Made by a program: the position numbers and the translations under genes. The notes below the pieces were generated by a model. That model had not been told where the DNA came from, ran no database searches, and saw only the letters and a program-made list of their open reading frames with translations. 64,000 nucleotides of DNA from positions 3,695,865 to 3,759,864 of the forward strand of contig NZ_CP024768.1 of NCBI RefSeq assembly GCF_011395035.1, given 5' to 3'. The stretch's first letter is position 1, and every line of letters begins with the position of its first letter. Shown here piece by piece: positions 18,304 through 26,984 of the stretch. Origin of the DNA: Pantoea cypripedii. GTDB lineage: Bacteria; Pseudomonadota; Gammaproteobacteria; Enterobacterales; Enterobacteriaceae.

Positions 18304-18774
18304 ATGGATATTTCCCGCATTCTGACGCCGCGCCGCGTCAATCTGGCCCTGACTGCCACCAGCAAAGAAGAAGTGATTAACGAACTCACCGAGTTGCTTT
18401 ATCAGGACGGTGCCATCAGCGATCGCGACGCCTTTATCGCCGACGTCTGGCTGCGTGAAGCGGAAGGCTCCACTGGCTTTGAAAACCATATCGCCATTCC
18501 ACACGGCAAGTCGGCGGCCGTGCGGCAAACCACCTTAGCCATTGGACGTACCCAGCAGGATATCCCCTGGGAAACGCTTGATGGCAGCCAGGTGCGCTGC
18601 ATCATCCTGTTCGCAGTACGACTGGAAGATCAGAACACCACCCACATTCGCCTGTTGTCGCAGGTGGCCAGCGCGCTGGCCGATGATGAGGTGATTGCCC
18701 AACTGCTGGCGGAGAACGACCCCGGCAATATCATCCGGCTGTTTAGTCAGTACGCCGAAACCGACCTCTGTTAA
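18304..18774 (+). CDS. PTS sugar transporter subunit IIA, fructose-mannitol family
   Basis: Soluble phosphoryl carrier of 156 residues with a PTS_EIIA type-2 fold. The phosphorylated His is residue 67, in the motif NHIAIPHGK. The preceding stretch WLREAEGSTGFE is also conserved. It takes phosphate from HPr and passes it to the IIB protein encoded next. It follows the regulator by 19 bp and precedes IIB by 22 bp, so it is clearly one transcript. Confidence 0.92.
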   Translation: MDISRILTPRRVNLALTATSKEEVINELTELLYQDGAISDRDAFIADVWLREAEGSTGFENHIAIPHGKSAAVRQTTLAIGRTQQDIPWETLDGSQVRCIILFAVRLEDQNTTHIRLLSQVASALADDEVIAQLLAENDPGNIIRLFSQYAETDLC

Positions 18775-18796
18775 CCCTACTCTTCTGAGGTGACAC

Positions 18797-19111
18797 ATGA
18801 ACATTGTCTGTGTAGCGGCCTGCACGGCAGGCATCGCGCATACCTACATCGCGCGGGAAAAACTGATCAAGGGCGCCCATGCACTGGGCCACACCATCCA
18901 TGTCGAAACGCAGGGCACTATCGGCACCGAGACGGAACTCACCCGCGAGGCGATCGCCGCTGCGGATGTGGTGATCCTCGCGGTTGACGTGAAGATCAAA
19001 GGCGAAGAGCGCTTCCAGGGCAAACCTATCGTGAGGGTGAAAACCGAAGTGGTGATCAAGTCACCGGTGAAATTCCTCGAAAAAGTGGCGGATTCACTGG
19101 CGCGCGCCTGA
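18797..19111 (+). CDS. PTS sugar transporter subunit IIB, fructose family
   Basis: Stand-alone IIB protein of 104 residues. The active-site Cys9 lies in VCVAACTAGIAHTYIA, close to the family form CPTGIAHT but with Ala in place of Pro next to the Cys. The fold continues with VETQGTIGTE and the strand ADVVILAVDVKI. It hands phosphate to the sugar on the IIC permease. A ribosome site (GAGGTG) precedes the ATG. Separate A, B and C proteins are typical of the small Fru-type systems such as FrvAB or FryABC. Confidence 0.92.
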   Translation: MNIVCVAACTAGIAHTYIAREKLIKGAHALGHTIHVETQGTIGTETELTREAIAAADVVILAVDVKIKGEERFQGKPIVRVKTEVVIKSPVKFLEKVADSLARA

Positions 19112-19122
19112 GGAGATCCATC

Positions 19123-20214
19123 ATGAATGACAACAAACGCCAGTATGGCCAGGAGATCAAAGGGCATCTGCTTACCGGCATCTCCTGGATGATCCCGCTG
19201 ATCGTCGCCGCCGGGATCTGCATCGCCCTCGGCCAGGTGATTGGCGGGCCGGATGTCGGTAAACACACCGGCACGATCGCCTGGATGCTCAATCAGATCG
19301 GCGGCTGGGGCATGGGGTTGATCGTGCCGCTGATCAGCGCGGCGATCGCTTACTCGATCGCCGATCGCCCCGGCTTTGCCCCGGGCTTGATCGTTGGCTT
19401 TATCTGCGGCCAGATTGGCACCGGCTTTATCGGCGGTATTCTTGGCGGTTTCCTCGTCGGCTACACCGTGCTGCTGCTGCGCCGCACCATCAAATTGCCG
19501 CAGTCGATGCAGGGCCTGATGCCGATCATGGTGCTGCCGCTGCTCAGCACCATCATCGCCGGGCTACTGATGATGACCTTTATCGGCCAGCCGATTGTCT
19601 GGTTGCAGAAGACGCTGATTCATCTGCTGGAATCGATGCAGGGCGGCTCGAAGTTTGTGATGGGGGCAATTCTCGGCGCCATGGCCACCTTCGACTTTGG
19701 CGGGCCAATCAATAAAACCATGTCGCTGTTTGCCGATGGCATGCTGGTCGATGGCATCTACGGGCCGGAGGCGGTGAAGTTTGTCGGTTCGATGATTCCG
19801 CCTTTCGGCATCACCCTCTCCTTCCTGCTGACGCGTCACAAGTACACCAAAGCAGAAAAAGAGGCGCTGAAAGCCGCCTTCCCAATGGGGATCTGCATGA
19901 TCACCGAAGGCGTGATTCCGATAGCCGCGCGTGACCTGCTGCGCGTAGTCGCCAGCTGCGTGGTGGCCTCGGCGATTGCCGGTGGACTGATCATGGTGTG
20001 GGGCGTGGAAGCCCCCGTACCACATGGCGGCATGTTTGTGGTGCCGTTGTTCACCAAACCCTGGCTGTTCTGCCTGGCGCTTGGCATCGGCACCGTGGTG
20101 TGTGGCGTGATGCTGTCGCTGATGAAGAAAACCGTTACCCAGGCGGATGAAGAGTTCGACGATGTGGAGGCCCCAGGCGTCCGCGATGAAGAGATCAAAT
20201 TCACTCTGGAATAA
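19123..20214 (+). CDS. PTS sugar transporter subunit IIC, fructose family
   Basis: Membrane channel of the PTS, 363 residues with about 9-10 hydrophobic segments. N-terminal HLLTGISWMIPLIVAAGICI and the internal FDFGGPINKTMSLFADGML and GICMITEGVIPIAARD, whose Glu in the TEGxIP motif normally contacts sugar, are hallmarks of Fru-family IIC. It lies 11 bp after IIB. The substrate is a hexose or related ketose; identity is not visible. The last residues are acidic and cytoplasmic. Confidence 0.92.
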   Translation: MNDNKRQYGQEIKGHLLTGISWMIPLIVAAGICIALGQVIGGPDVGKHTGTIAWMLNQIGGWGMGLIVPLISAAIAYSIADRPGFAPGLIVGFICGQIGTGFIGGILGGFLVGYTVLLLRRTIKLPQSMQGLMPIMVLPLLSTIIAGLLMMTFIGQPIVWLQKTLIHLLESMQGGSKFVMGAILGAMATFDFGGPINKTMSLFADGMLVDGIYGPEAVKFVGSMIPPFGITLSFLLTRHKYTKAEKEALKAAFPMGICMITEGVIPIAARDLLRVVASCVVASAIAGGLIMVWGVEAPVPHGGMFVVPLFTKPWLFCLALGIGTVVCGVMLSLMKKTVTQADEEFDDVEAPGVRDEEIKFTLE

Positions 20215-20223
20215 GGAGCCACC

Positions 20224-21075
20224 ATGTTTGCCATGATGAATGACCTGATTCAGGCAGCGGCACAGCAGCAGTACGCGGTGCTGGCGATCAACTGCTTTAA
20301 CCTTGAGACTACGCGCGCCGCCATTCAGGCCGCCGAACAACAACGCGCCCCGCTGATCCTCAATGTTTATCAGGGGCATAGCGCACATTTCCCGCCACCC
20401 GTGGCGGTGCCGCTGGTGCAGGCGCTGGCAGCAGATGCCACGGTGCCGGTGGCGCTGGCCCTCGACCACGGCAAAGCCTTTCCGCTGATTGGTCAGGCAT
20501 TTCGCGCCGGTTTCACCGGCCTGATGATCGATTCTTCATCCGAGCCGCTGGCGGAGAACATTCGTCAAACCGCGCAGGTGGTGAAAATGGCGCATACCGC
20601 TGGCGTATGCGTCGAGGGCGAGCTGGGCCATATCGCCGATGCCCCGACCTACCAACTGGCCGATGCCGCCGTGAAGATGACCCAGGTGGCGGATGTGCTG
20701 CCGTTCGTTGAACAAACGCACATCGATCTGCTGGCGGTGTCAGTGGGTACCGCACATGGGCTGTATCCGGCTGGCGTGCAGCCGAAAATTGATTTCCAGC
20801 GCTTGCAGGAACTGCACGCCGTCTCCCCCCTCCCGCTGGCGCTGCATGGCGGCTCGGGGACACCCGCCGAGGATCTGCGCCGCGTCAGCCAGTTTGGCGT
20901 CGCCAAGATTAATGTCGGTGCCGCGGTGTTTGATGCCGGTAAGAACGCGTTGCAACAGGCGATGAAGCAGCATCCACACGCCGAGCTGGCGGATTTACTC
21001 GGGCTGATGGAATCCGCCTGCCGCGAAGTGGTGGCCGAGTATCTGAGCTGGTCGGGTTCGGCGGGCCAGGCCTGA
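20224..21075 (+). CDS. Class II (zinc) ketose-bisphosphate aldolase, GatY/KbaY-like, first copy
   Basis: Zn2+-dependent aldolase of 283 residues. Zinc ligands are visible in ALALDHGKAF (His), EGELGHI (Glu/His region), SVGTAHGLYP (His) and LHGGSGTP (His). The Asn of KINVGAAVFDAG holds the dihydroxyacetone phosphate part. The RBS AAGGAG is 6 bases from ATG; in-frame ATGs at 20233 and 20236 are alternatives. It is 9 bp after IIC. It should cleave the phosphorylated sugar imported by the PTS, a ketose 1-phosphate or 1,6-bisphosphate. No sugar kinase is in the operon. Confidence 0.85.
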   Translation: MFAMMNDLIQAAAQQQYAVLAINCFNLETTRAAIQAAEQQRAPLILNVYQGHSAHFPPPVAVPLVQALAADATVPVALALDHGKAFPLIGQAFRAGFTGLMIDSSSEPLAENIRQTAQVVKMAHTAGVCVEGELGHIADAPTYQLADAAVKMTQVADVLPFVEQTHIDLLAVSVGTAHGLYPAGVQPKIDFQRLQELHAVSPLPLALHGGSGTPAEDLRRVSQFGVAKINVGAAVFDAGKNALQQAMKQHPHAELADLLGLMESACREVVAEYLSWSGSAGQA

Positions 21076-21079
21076 TACC

Positions 21080-21102
21080 CGCGCGATAAATCGCGCCGCT
21101 AC
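21080..21102. repeat. REP-like repeat, copy 3 (half unit)
   Basis: CGCGCGATAAATCGCGCCGC followed by TAC, lying between the two aldolase genes of one operon. The gap here is 109 bp while the other gaps in the operon are about 10-20 bp, so the element probably landed inside the operon. Confidence 0.75.
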
Positions 21103-21184
21103 GACAGATTTTCTCCCGTTTTATTAATCACGGGTCGGCGTTGCCGTCGGCCCTGACTAAACATCACCTGAAGGAAAACATAAC

Positions 21185-22048
21185 ATGTTGATTTCTATGA
21201 AAGAGATGTTGGAACCTACCCGTGAACACCGTTTTGCCATCGGCGCTTTTAACGTCGCGGATAGTTGTTTTATTCGCGCCGTGGTGGAGGAAGCTGAGGC
21301 GACAAACACGCCAGCCATCATCTCGATCCACCCCAGTGAACTGGAGTTTGTTACTGATGAGTTCTTTGGCTACGTGCGGGAGCGGACGCTGAAAAGCAAA
21401 GTCCCTTTCACCATCCACCTTGACCACGGTGCCTCCATCGCTCAGGTGCTGCGCGCCATCCAGTGCGGCTTTACCTCAGTGATGATTGACGGCTCGCTGC
21501 TGCCCTATGAAGAGAACGTCGCACTGACCAAAGAAGTGGTGAAGCTGGCACATGCGGTGGGCGTGTCGGTTGAAGGTGAATTGGGCACCATCGGCGATAC
21601 CGGCAACACGGTGGAAGGCGGCGTCAGTAAAGTGATTTACACCGAACCGGCGCAGGCGGAGGATTTTATCCAGCGTACCGGCGTGGATACTCTGGCGGTG
21701 GCGATTGGCACGGCACACGGCATCTATCCGAAAAATATGAAGCCGGAATTACAGATGCATATTCTTAAGGACATTTCACAGCGTGTGACCATTCCTTTGG
21801 TGTTACATGGCGGCTCCGCTAACCCGGATGCCGAGATTGCCGAGGCGGTGACGCTGGGAGTCGGGAAAATTAATATCTCCAGCGATATGAAGTTCGCCTA
21901 TTTCCAGAAAGTGCGCGAGATTCTGGCGCGGGAAACCTGGTGGGATCCGAACGTCATCTACCCGGAAGCCATCGCTGCGGCGAAAGGGGTAATTCGCTAC
22001 AAAATGAACCTGTTTGGCGGGCTGGGCAAAGCCAGTTTGTATCGTTAA
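21185..22048 (+). CDS. Class II fructose/tagatose-bisphosphate aldolase, second copy
   Basis: 287-residue zinc aldolase, a distant paralogue of the gene before it. Zinc-site and substrate motifs: FTIHLDHGAS, VEGELGTIGD, AIGTAHGIYP, LVLHGGSAN and GKINISSDMK. The C-terminus is longer (YKMNLFGGLGKASLYR) than in GatY. The RBS AAGGA lies ahead of ATG. Two different aldolases in one PTS operon suggest a two-carbon-backbone split of two sugars, or a hetero-complex, as in GatY/GatZ where the second protein only supports activity; here both keep catalytic residues. Confidence 0.87.
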   Translation: MLISMKEMLEPTREHRFAIGAFNVADSCFIRAVVEEAEATNTPAIISIHPSELEFVTDEFFGYVRERTLKSKVPFTIHLDHGASIAQVLRAIQCGFTSVMIDGSLLPYEENVALTKEVVKLAHAVGVSVEGELGTIGDTGNTVEGGVSKVIYTEPAQAEDFIQRTGVDTLAVAIGTAHGIYPKNMKPELQMHILKDISQRVTIPLVLHGGSANPDAEIAEAVTLGVGKINISSDMKFAYFQKVREILARETWWDPNVIYPEAIAAAKGVIRYKMNLFGGLGKASLYR

Positions 22049-22067
22049 TTGCGGGATGCCGTTCGGC

Positions 22068-22125
22068 GTAGCGGCGCGATTTATCGCGCGGTTTTTGAAA
22101 AGACGCGCAATGCATTGCGCCGCTA
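22068..22125. repeat. REP-like repeat, copy 4 (inverted pair)
   Basis: GTAGCGGCGCGATTTATCGC, a short T-rich spacer, then GACGCGCAATGCATTGCGCC and GCTAC. It lies between the end of the PTS operon and the convergent pheC gene and can form a large hairpin that may stop both. Confidence 0.75.
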
Positions 22126-22142
22126 CGACCCGTGCAATTGGG

Positions 22143-22910
22143 TTATTTGATCACACCCAGCCACTGCTCGGCGATGCGGGCATAATCTCCGGTGGCGGTA
22201 CTGAGATGCAGCCACTGGTCGACATATTGTTTCCAGCTCATATCATCGCGCGGGATCATATACGCCTTCTCACCGTACTGCATCGGTTGCTCCGGGTTCA
22301 GCGCACACAGCTGTGGATAGTGCTTCTGCTGGAACAGCGCTTCCGATGCATCAGTAATCATCACATCCGCTTTTTTATCCACCAGCTGCTGGAAAATGGT
22401 GACGTTATCGTGGAACAACGTCAGCGAAGCATTGGGCAGATGGCTGTGAACAAAGGCTTCATTGGTGCCCCCCGCCGGTTCAATCACTCGCACCTGCGGC
22501 TGGTTAATTTGTTCGATGGTTTGATACTTCGCTTTGTCGGCACAGCGTACCAGCGGGATTTTGCCATCCACACCCAGCGGCTGCGCGAACCAGGCAATTT
22601 GCTGACGTTTCAGCGTGACCGACACACCACCCAGTGCGATGTCGCAATGTTGGGCGACAAAATCATCGCTCAGGGTTTTCCAGGTGGTTGGCACCCACTG
22701 CACTTTGGCACCGAGGCTCTCGGCCAGTGATTCTGCCATGCTGATGTCCAGCCCTTCATACTGCCCGTCGCTGCGCAGATAACTGTAAGGCTTGTAATCC
22801 CCGGTGGTGCAGACTTTCAGGGTTTTGCTAACGCGCACCTGATCAAGGTGGGATTGCGCCTGAACGACGCCGCTGACCAGAAGTAACGCACTGAATAACA
22901 TGGTTTTCAT
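22143..22910 (-). CDS. pheC: Periplasmic cyclohexadienyl dehydratase PheC
   Basis: Converts prephenate to phenylpyruvate (or arogenate to phenylalanine) in the periplasm; it descends from amino-acid binding proteins. It has 255 residues from the ATG at 22910 (MKTMLFSALLLVSG) with a signal peptide ending VVQA. The read-through frame upstream lacks a signal start. PheC marks rather than those of a transport receptor: VCTTGDYKPYSYL, AGGTNEAF with the Glu used as general acid in the Pseudomonas enzyme, DNVTIFQQLVDKKADVMITD and KQYVDQWLHL near the end. No ABC permease or ATPase gene is adjacent, which also argues for an enzyme. A secreted dehydratase is known in Erwinia/Pantoea. Confidence 0.85.
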   Translation of the reverse strand: MKTMLFSALLLVSGVVQAQSHLDQVRVSKTLKVCTTGDYKPYSYLRSDGQYEGLDISMAESLAESLGAKVQWVPTTWKTLSDDFVAQHCDIALGGVSVTLKRQQIAWFAQPLGVDGKIPLVRCADKAKYQTIEQINQPQVRVIEPAGGTNEAFVHSHLPNASLTLFHDNVTIFQQLVDKKADVMITDASEALFQQKHYPQLCALNPEQPMQYGEKAYMIPRDDMSWKQYVDQWLHLSTATGDYARIAEQWLGVIK

Positions 22911-23062
22911 TTTTCTTCTCTGTTGGTGTTTGCTTTCAGATTGTTCCACACGCTGACGCATTATTGCGTTAAAAGCAAAAGTCTTGTGATCCAAAACACA
23001 TTTTTTCCCGTTGGGCGCGCGCGTAGAGTGAGCATCAATTTCTCACATGGAGCGCATCTGGC

Positions 23063-23644
23063 ATGAGCAAAATTTTAATTATTGATGGTGGTAAAACCTT
23101 CGCCCATTCGAAAGGCGAGCTGAACCATACGCTAACCGAGGTGGCAGCCAGCCTGCTGCGCGATTTGGGCCATGACGTTAACGTCACCGTCGCGGATAGC
23201 GACTATGTGGTGGCCGACGAAGTACAAAAATATCTCGCCAGCGACGTGGTGATTTATCAGATGCCTGGCTGGTGGATGGGCGAGCCATGGACGGTGAAGA
23301 AATATATTGATGACGTATTTACTGAAGGCCATGGCGCACTCTATGCCAGCGATGGCCGTAGTCGTTCTGACGCCGGCAAAAAATACGGTTCCGGTGGCCT
23401 GATTCAGGGCAAAAAATATATGCTGTCACTGACCTGGAATGCACCACTGGAGGCCTTCACCGATCCTGATCAATTCTTTGAAGGTGTGGGTGTGGACGGC
23501 CTGTATTTGCATTTCCACAAAGCCAACCAATTCCTCGGTATGAGCGGGTTGCCGACCTTTATTTGTAATGATGTGATTAAACAACCGGACGTGCCCCGCG
23601 ATATCGAACGTTATCGGACTCATCTCAGCCAAATTTTTGCTTAA
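23063..23644 (+). CDS. mdaB: NADPH:quinone oxidoreductase MdaB
   Basis: Cytoplasmic FAD flavoprotein of the flavodoxin-2/DT-diaphorase family that reduces quinones by two electrons and so limits oxidative stress. It has 193 residues, the E. coli length. FAD and NADPH regions: N-terminal SKILIIDGGKTFAHSKGELN, the signature QMPGWWMGEPWTVKKYIDDV and SLTWNAPLEAF. ygiN follows 31 bp downstream, as in E. coli. Confidence 0.96.
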   Translation: MSKILIIDGGKTFAHSKGELNHTLTEVAASLLRDLGHDVNVTVADSDYVVADEVQKYLASDVVIYQMPGWWMGEPWTVKKYIDDVFTEGHGALYASDGRSRSDAGKKYGSGGLIQGKKYMLSLTWNAPLEAFTDPDQFFEGVGVDGLYLHFHKANQFLGMSGLPTFICNDVIKQPDVPRDIERYRTHLSQIFA

Positions 23645-23675
23645 CTGTAAGCACAACGGTAAAAAAGGACATCTC

Positions 23676-23984
23676 ATGCTGACTGTGGTTGCTGAAATCT
23701 GTATCAAACCGGGACGCCGTGCGGTGGTGCTGGAGGCGATTAACCGCCTGATCCCCACCGTGTTGCAGGAAGAAGGTTGCCATCAATACGATGCGCTGGT
23801 GGACCACCAGGCGCAGGTGCCGTGGAAACATAACTCCCCGGACTCGATTTTTATGCTGGAGCAATGGGAATCGCTGCGCCATCTGGAGCAGCATCAGCAG
23901 ATGCCGCATATGGATGCGCACCGCGCCATCATTAAAGATGATGTGGTGGATGTGAAGATTCTGGTGCTGGAAGCGGCTAAATAA
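23676..23984 (+). CDS. ygiN: Quinol monooxygenase YgiN
   Basis: 102-residue dimeric ferredoxin-like (ABM) monooxygenase that oxidises menadiol to menadione, so with MdaB it forms a quinone redox pair. The start ATG at 23676 (MLTVVAEICIKPGRRAVVLE) has AAAGGA upstream; an earlier in-frame ATG overlapping mdaB is less likely. Family marks are the N-terminal strand, HQYDALVDHQ and FMLEQWESL. It ends directly before a REP pair. Confidence 0.94.
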   Translation: MLTVVAEICIKPGRRAVVLEAINRLIPTVLQEEGCHQYDALVDHQAQVPWKHNSPDSIFMLEQWESLRHLEQHQQMPHMDAHRAIIKDDVVDVKILVLEAAK

Positions 23985-24052
23985 TTGCGCGATAAATCGC
24001 GCCGCTACCGGACCACAACGCACCAGAACGTAGCGGCGCAATTTATTGCGCG
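23985..24052. repeat. REP-like repeat, copy 5 (inverted pair)
   Basis: TTGCGCGATAAATCGCGCCG plus CTAC, a 21-bp spacer, then GTAGCGGCGCAATTTATTGC. A damaged third arm (CATCGCGCCGCTGCGGG) follows at 24069. It lies between the convergent ygiN and the LysR gene. Confidence 0.75.
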
Positions 24053-24086
24053 CCCTTTGAGCCGGACATCGCGCCGCTGCGGGTGT

Positions 24087-24986
24087 TCAGAGCAGACCAT
24101 TTACCTCGATTTTTTCCCGCAAAAAATCCAGAAAACAGCGAATGCGTGACGCCAGCGATTGATTGCGGTAATACACCGCGTGAATCGGCAAACGTAGCTC
24201 GCGGGTTTCTGCTTCCAGTACCTGTACCAGCCTGCCATTGGCGCGATCCTCGCGGCTGACAAAATCGGACAGACGCACAATGCCCTGACCCGCCAGCGCC
24301 AGCTGACGCAGGGTTTCGCCACTCGATGCCGCCAGCGTTGGCCTGACCCGCAAAAATACCCCCTCTTGCTGCCAGACCGGCCAGACGTTATGGGCATCCA
24401 GCTGACTAAACCCCAGCAGTTGATGATCCTGCAAATTGGCTACCGTCTCCGGCTCGCCATGCTTCGCCAGATAAGCCGGGCTGGCCAGCAGCCGGATGAC
24501 GCTGCTGCCCAGCCCCCTGGCACGCAGCGAGGAATCACGCAGCTCACCCACGCGGATCGCAATGTCGGTTTGCTGCTCCAGCAGATCAATCACGATATCG
24601 TCGGTGTTCAGCTCCAGCTGGATTTGCGGGAAACGCTGCCGGAACTCGTCCACCAGCGGCACAATCACATGCAACATAAAGGGAGTCGCGGCGTTGACGC
24701 GTAAACGCCCGGCAGGAATGTCACGCCGCTGGGCAATCTGTTCTTCAGCCAGTTCCACTGATGCCAGAATCTGGCGGGCGTGTTCGAGGAAGATCTGCCC
24801 TTCCTCTGTCAGCGCCAGGCGACGTGTGGTGCGATGCAGCAGCGTGGTAGCGAGTTTGCTCTCAAGACGGGTGAGCGCCCTGCTGATGCCAGAACTGGTT
24901 TGTTCCAGCTGCTCGGCGGCGCTGGTGATCGAACCGGTATCCACCACCGTCACCCAGGCGCGTAACTCTTCCAGCGTGATCTTCAC
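24087..24986 (-). CDS. LysR-family transcriptional regulator
   Basis: 299 residues with the usual two parts: a winged helix-turn-helix at 1-62 (TGSITSAAEQLEQTSSGISRA, LESKLATTLLHRTTRRLALT) and a substrate-binding fold from about residue 88 (RLRVNAATPFMLHVIVPLVD, DIAIRVGELRDSSL). It belongs to the DhcR/YafC-like branch with the RTTR motif. Target and effector are unknown. It lies where E. coli has no gene, between ygiN and parE, and is read in the same direction as parE but after the parE terminator, so it is separately transcribed. Confidence 0.88.
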   Translation of the reverse strand: MKITLEELRAWVTVVDTGSITSAAEQLEQTSSGISRALTRLESKLATTLLHRTTRRLALTEEGQIFLEHARQILASVELAEEQIAQRRDIPAGRLRVNAATPFMLHVIVPLVDEFRQRFPQIQLELNTDDIVIDLLEQQTDIAIRVGELRDSSLRARGLGSSVIRLLASPAYLAKHGEPETVANLQDHQLLGFSQLDAHNVWPVWQQEGVFLRVRPTLAASSGETLRQLALAGQGIVRLSDFVSREDRANGRLVQVLEAETRELRLPIHAVYYRNQSLASRIRCFLDFLREKIEVNGLL

Positions 24987-25012
24987 TGTTTGCTTCCTAT
25001 AGCGGTGCCGAT

Positions 25013-25035
25013 AAAAAAGGGCGCCGCAGCGCCCT
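25013..25035 (-). terminator. Terminator of the nudF-yqiB-cpdA-yqiA-parE operon
   Basis: Stem AGGGCGC/GCGCCCT (25018-25035) followed on the minus strand by six T, just after the parE stop. Confidence 0.85.
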
Positions 25036-25041
25036 GATTTC

Positions 25042-26937
25042 TTAAACTTCGATGTCGGCTAAATCGCCTTTTTCCTGCAACCAGTTACGGCGGTCTTCGG
25101 ATCGTTTCTTCGCCAGCAACATATCCATCACGCGCAGCGTCTGCTCCACATCGTCATCACTGACGGTGAGCTGCACCAGGCGGCGGGTGTTGGGATCGAG
25201 TGTGGTTTCGCGCAGCTGTAACGGGTTCATTTCACCCAGACCTTTAAAGCGCTGCACGTTCGGCTTGCCTTTCTTACGCTTCAGCTGCTCCAGCACGCCC
25301 TCTTTCTCGTCTTCATCCAGTGCGTAGTATACTTCTTTGCCGAGATCGATACGATAAAGCGGCGGCATCGCCACATAAACATGGCCATTTTTCACCAGCG
25401 AACGGAAATGCTTCACAAACAACGCGCACAGCAGTGTGGCAATGTGCAGACCATCGGAGTCCGCATCCGCCAGGATACAGATCTTGCCGTAACGCAGCTG
25501 GCTGAGATCGTCGCTGTCAGGATCGATACCGATCGCGACCGAGATATCATGCACTTCCTGCGAGGCCAGCACTTCATCTGAGGAGACTTCCCAGGTATTC
25601 AGGATCTTGCCCTTCAGCGGCATGATCGCCTGATATTCACGATCGCGCGCCTGTTTGGCCGATCCGCCTGCGGAGTCACCCTCCACGAGGAACAACTCAG
25701 TTTTATTCAGATCCTGCGCGGTGCAATCGGCCAGTTTGCCCGGCAATGCCGGTCCGCTGGTGAGTTTTTTACGCACCACTTTTTTCGCGGCGCGCATACG
25801 ACGCTGTGCGCTGGAGATCGCCAGCTCCGCCAGTTGTTCTGCGGCCTGCACGTTCTGGTTCAGCCACAGGCTGAAGGCATCTTTCACCACCGCCGAAACA
25901 AAGGCAGCGCACTGACGTGATGACAGACGCTCTTTGGTCTGCCCGGCGAATTGTGGATCCTGCATTTTCACCGACAGCACATACGCGCAACGATCCCAGA
26001 TATCTTCCGCCGAGAGTTTCACTCCACGCGGCAGGATATTGCGGAATTCGCAGAATTCGCGCATCGCATCCAGCAGCCCCTGACGTAAGCCGTTAACGTG
26101 CGTACCGCCCTGCATCGTAGGGATCAGGTTGACGTAGCTTTCCGTCAGCAGTTCGCCGCCTTCCGGCAGCCACAGCAGCGCCCAGTCAACCGCTTCCACT
26201 TCACCGGCAAAGCTGCCAACAAAGGGTTTTTCCGGCAGCGTCGGCAGCCCGTTAACCGCTTCGCACAGATAGTCAGTCAGACCGTCCAGGTAACACCAGC
26301 TCTGCTCGGTATTGTTGACCTGGTCTTTAAAAACAATTTCCACCCCCGGACACAGCACCGCTTTGGCTTTCAGCAGGTGGCTCAGGCGGGAAACGGAGAA
26401 ACGTGGACTGTCGAAGAAACTCTCATCCGGCCAGAAGTGGACGCTGGTACCGGTGTTGCGCTTCGCTACCGTACCGGTAACGTGCAGATCCTGCACCTTG
26501 TCGCCGTTCTCAAACGCGATGTTGTAAACCTCGCCATTACGGCGCACCGTGACTTCAACACGTTTCGACAGGGCGTTGACCACCGAGATGCCCACGCCGT
26601 GCAGGCCGCCGGAGAACTGGTAGTTTTTGTTCGAGAATTTACCGCCCGCGTGAAGACGGCAAAGGATCAGCTCAACCGCCGGCACCCCCTCTTCAGGGTG
26701 GATATCAACCGGCATGCCACGGCCGTCATCAATGACTTCCAGTGACTGGTCGGCGTGCAGAATCACTTCAACCCGTTTGGCGTGACCGGCCAGCGCTTCA
26801 TCGACGCTGTTATCGATCACTTCCTGACCCAAATGGTTAGGACGTGTGGTGTCGGTGTACATGCCAGGACGACGACGTACAGGTTCAAGGCCGGTCAGGA
26901 CCTCAATGGCATCGGCATTATAACTTGATTGGCTCAT
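25042..26937 (-). CDS. parE: DNA topoisomerase IV subunit B ParE
   Basis: ATPase subunit of topoisomerase IV. It has 631 residues, as in E. coli. The GHKL ATPase domain shows EVIDNSVDEALAG, DDGRGMPVDIHPEEG and GGLHGVGISVVNALS; the transducer domain follows; the TOPRIM domain has LVEGDSAGGSAKQARDR and ILADADSDGLHIATLL. It is the last gene of a five-gene unit on the minus strand that starts with nudF, an arrangement kept in enteric bacteria. Confidence 0.98.
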   Translation of the reverse strand: MSQSSYNADAIEVLTGLEPVRRRPGMYTDTTRPNHLGQEVIDNSVDEALAGHAKRVEVILHADQSLEVIDDGRGMPVDIHPEEGVPAVELILCRLHAGGKFSNKNYQFSGGLHGVGISVVNALSKRVEVTVRRNGEVYNIAFENGDKVQDLHVTGTVAKRNTGTSVHFWPDESFFDSPRFSVSRLSHLLKAKAVLCPGVEIVFKDQVNNTEQSWCYLDGLTDYLCEAVNGLPTLPEKPFVGSFAGEVEAVDWALLWLPEGGELLTESYVNLIPTMQGGTHVNGLRQGLLDAMREFCEFRNILPRGVKLSAEDIWDRCAYVLSVKMQDPQFAGQTKERLSSRQCAAFVSAVVKDAFSLWLNQNVQAAEQLAELAISSAQRRMRAAKKVVRKKLTSGPALPGKLADCTAQDLNKTELFLVEGDSAGGSAKQARDREYQAIMPLKGKILNTWEVSSDEVLASQEVHDISVAIGIDPDSDDLSQLRYGKICILADADSDGLHIATLLCALFVKHFRSLVKNGHVYVAMPPLYRIDLGKEVYYALDEDEKEGVLEQLKRKKGKPNVQRFKGLGEMNPLQLRETTLDPNTRRLVQLTVSDDDVEQTLRVMDMLLAKKRSEDRRNWLQEKGDLADIEV

Positions 26938-26984
26938 CGTAACTGTCTGATTAGCAATATGAAAATTGGCACACTACACAGTTG

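Noticed and set aside
19564..20469. 301-codon open frame antisense to the IIC/aldolase genes
   Set aside because: Crosses two confident genes on the other strand, with low-complexity His/Gly/Arg composition typical of a shadow frame.
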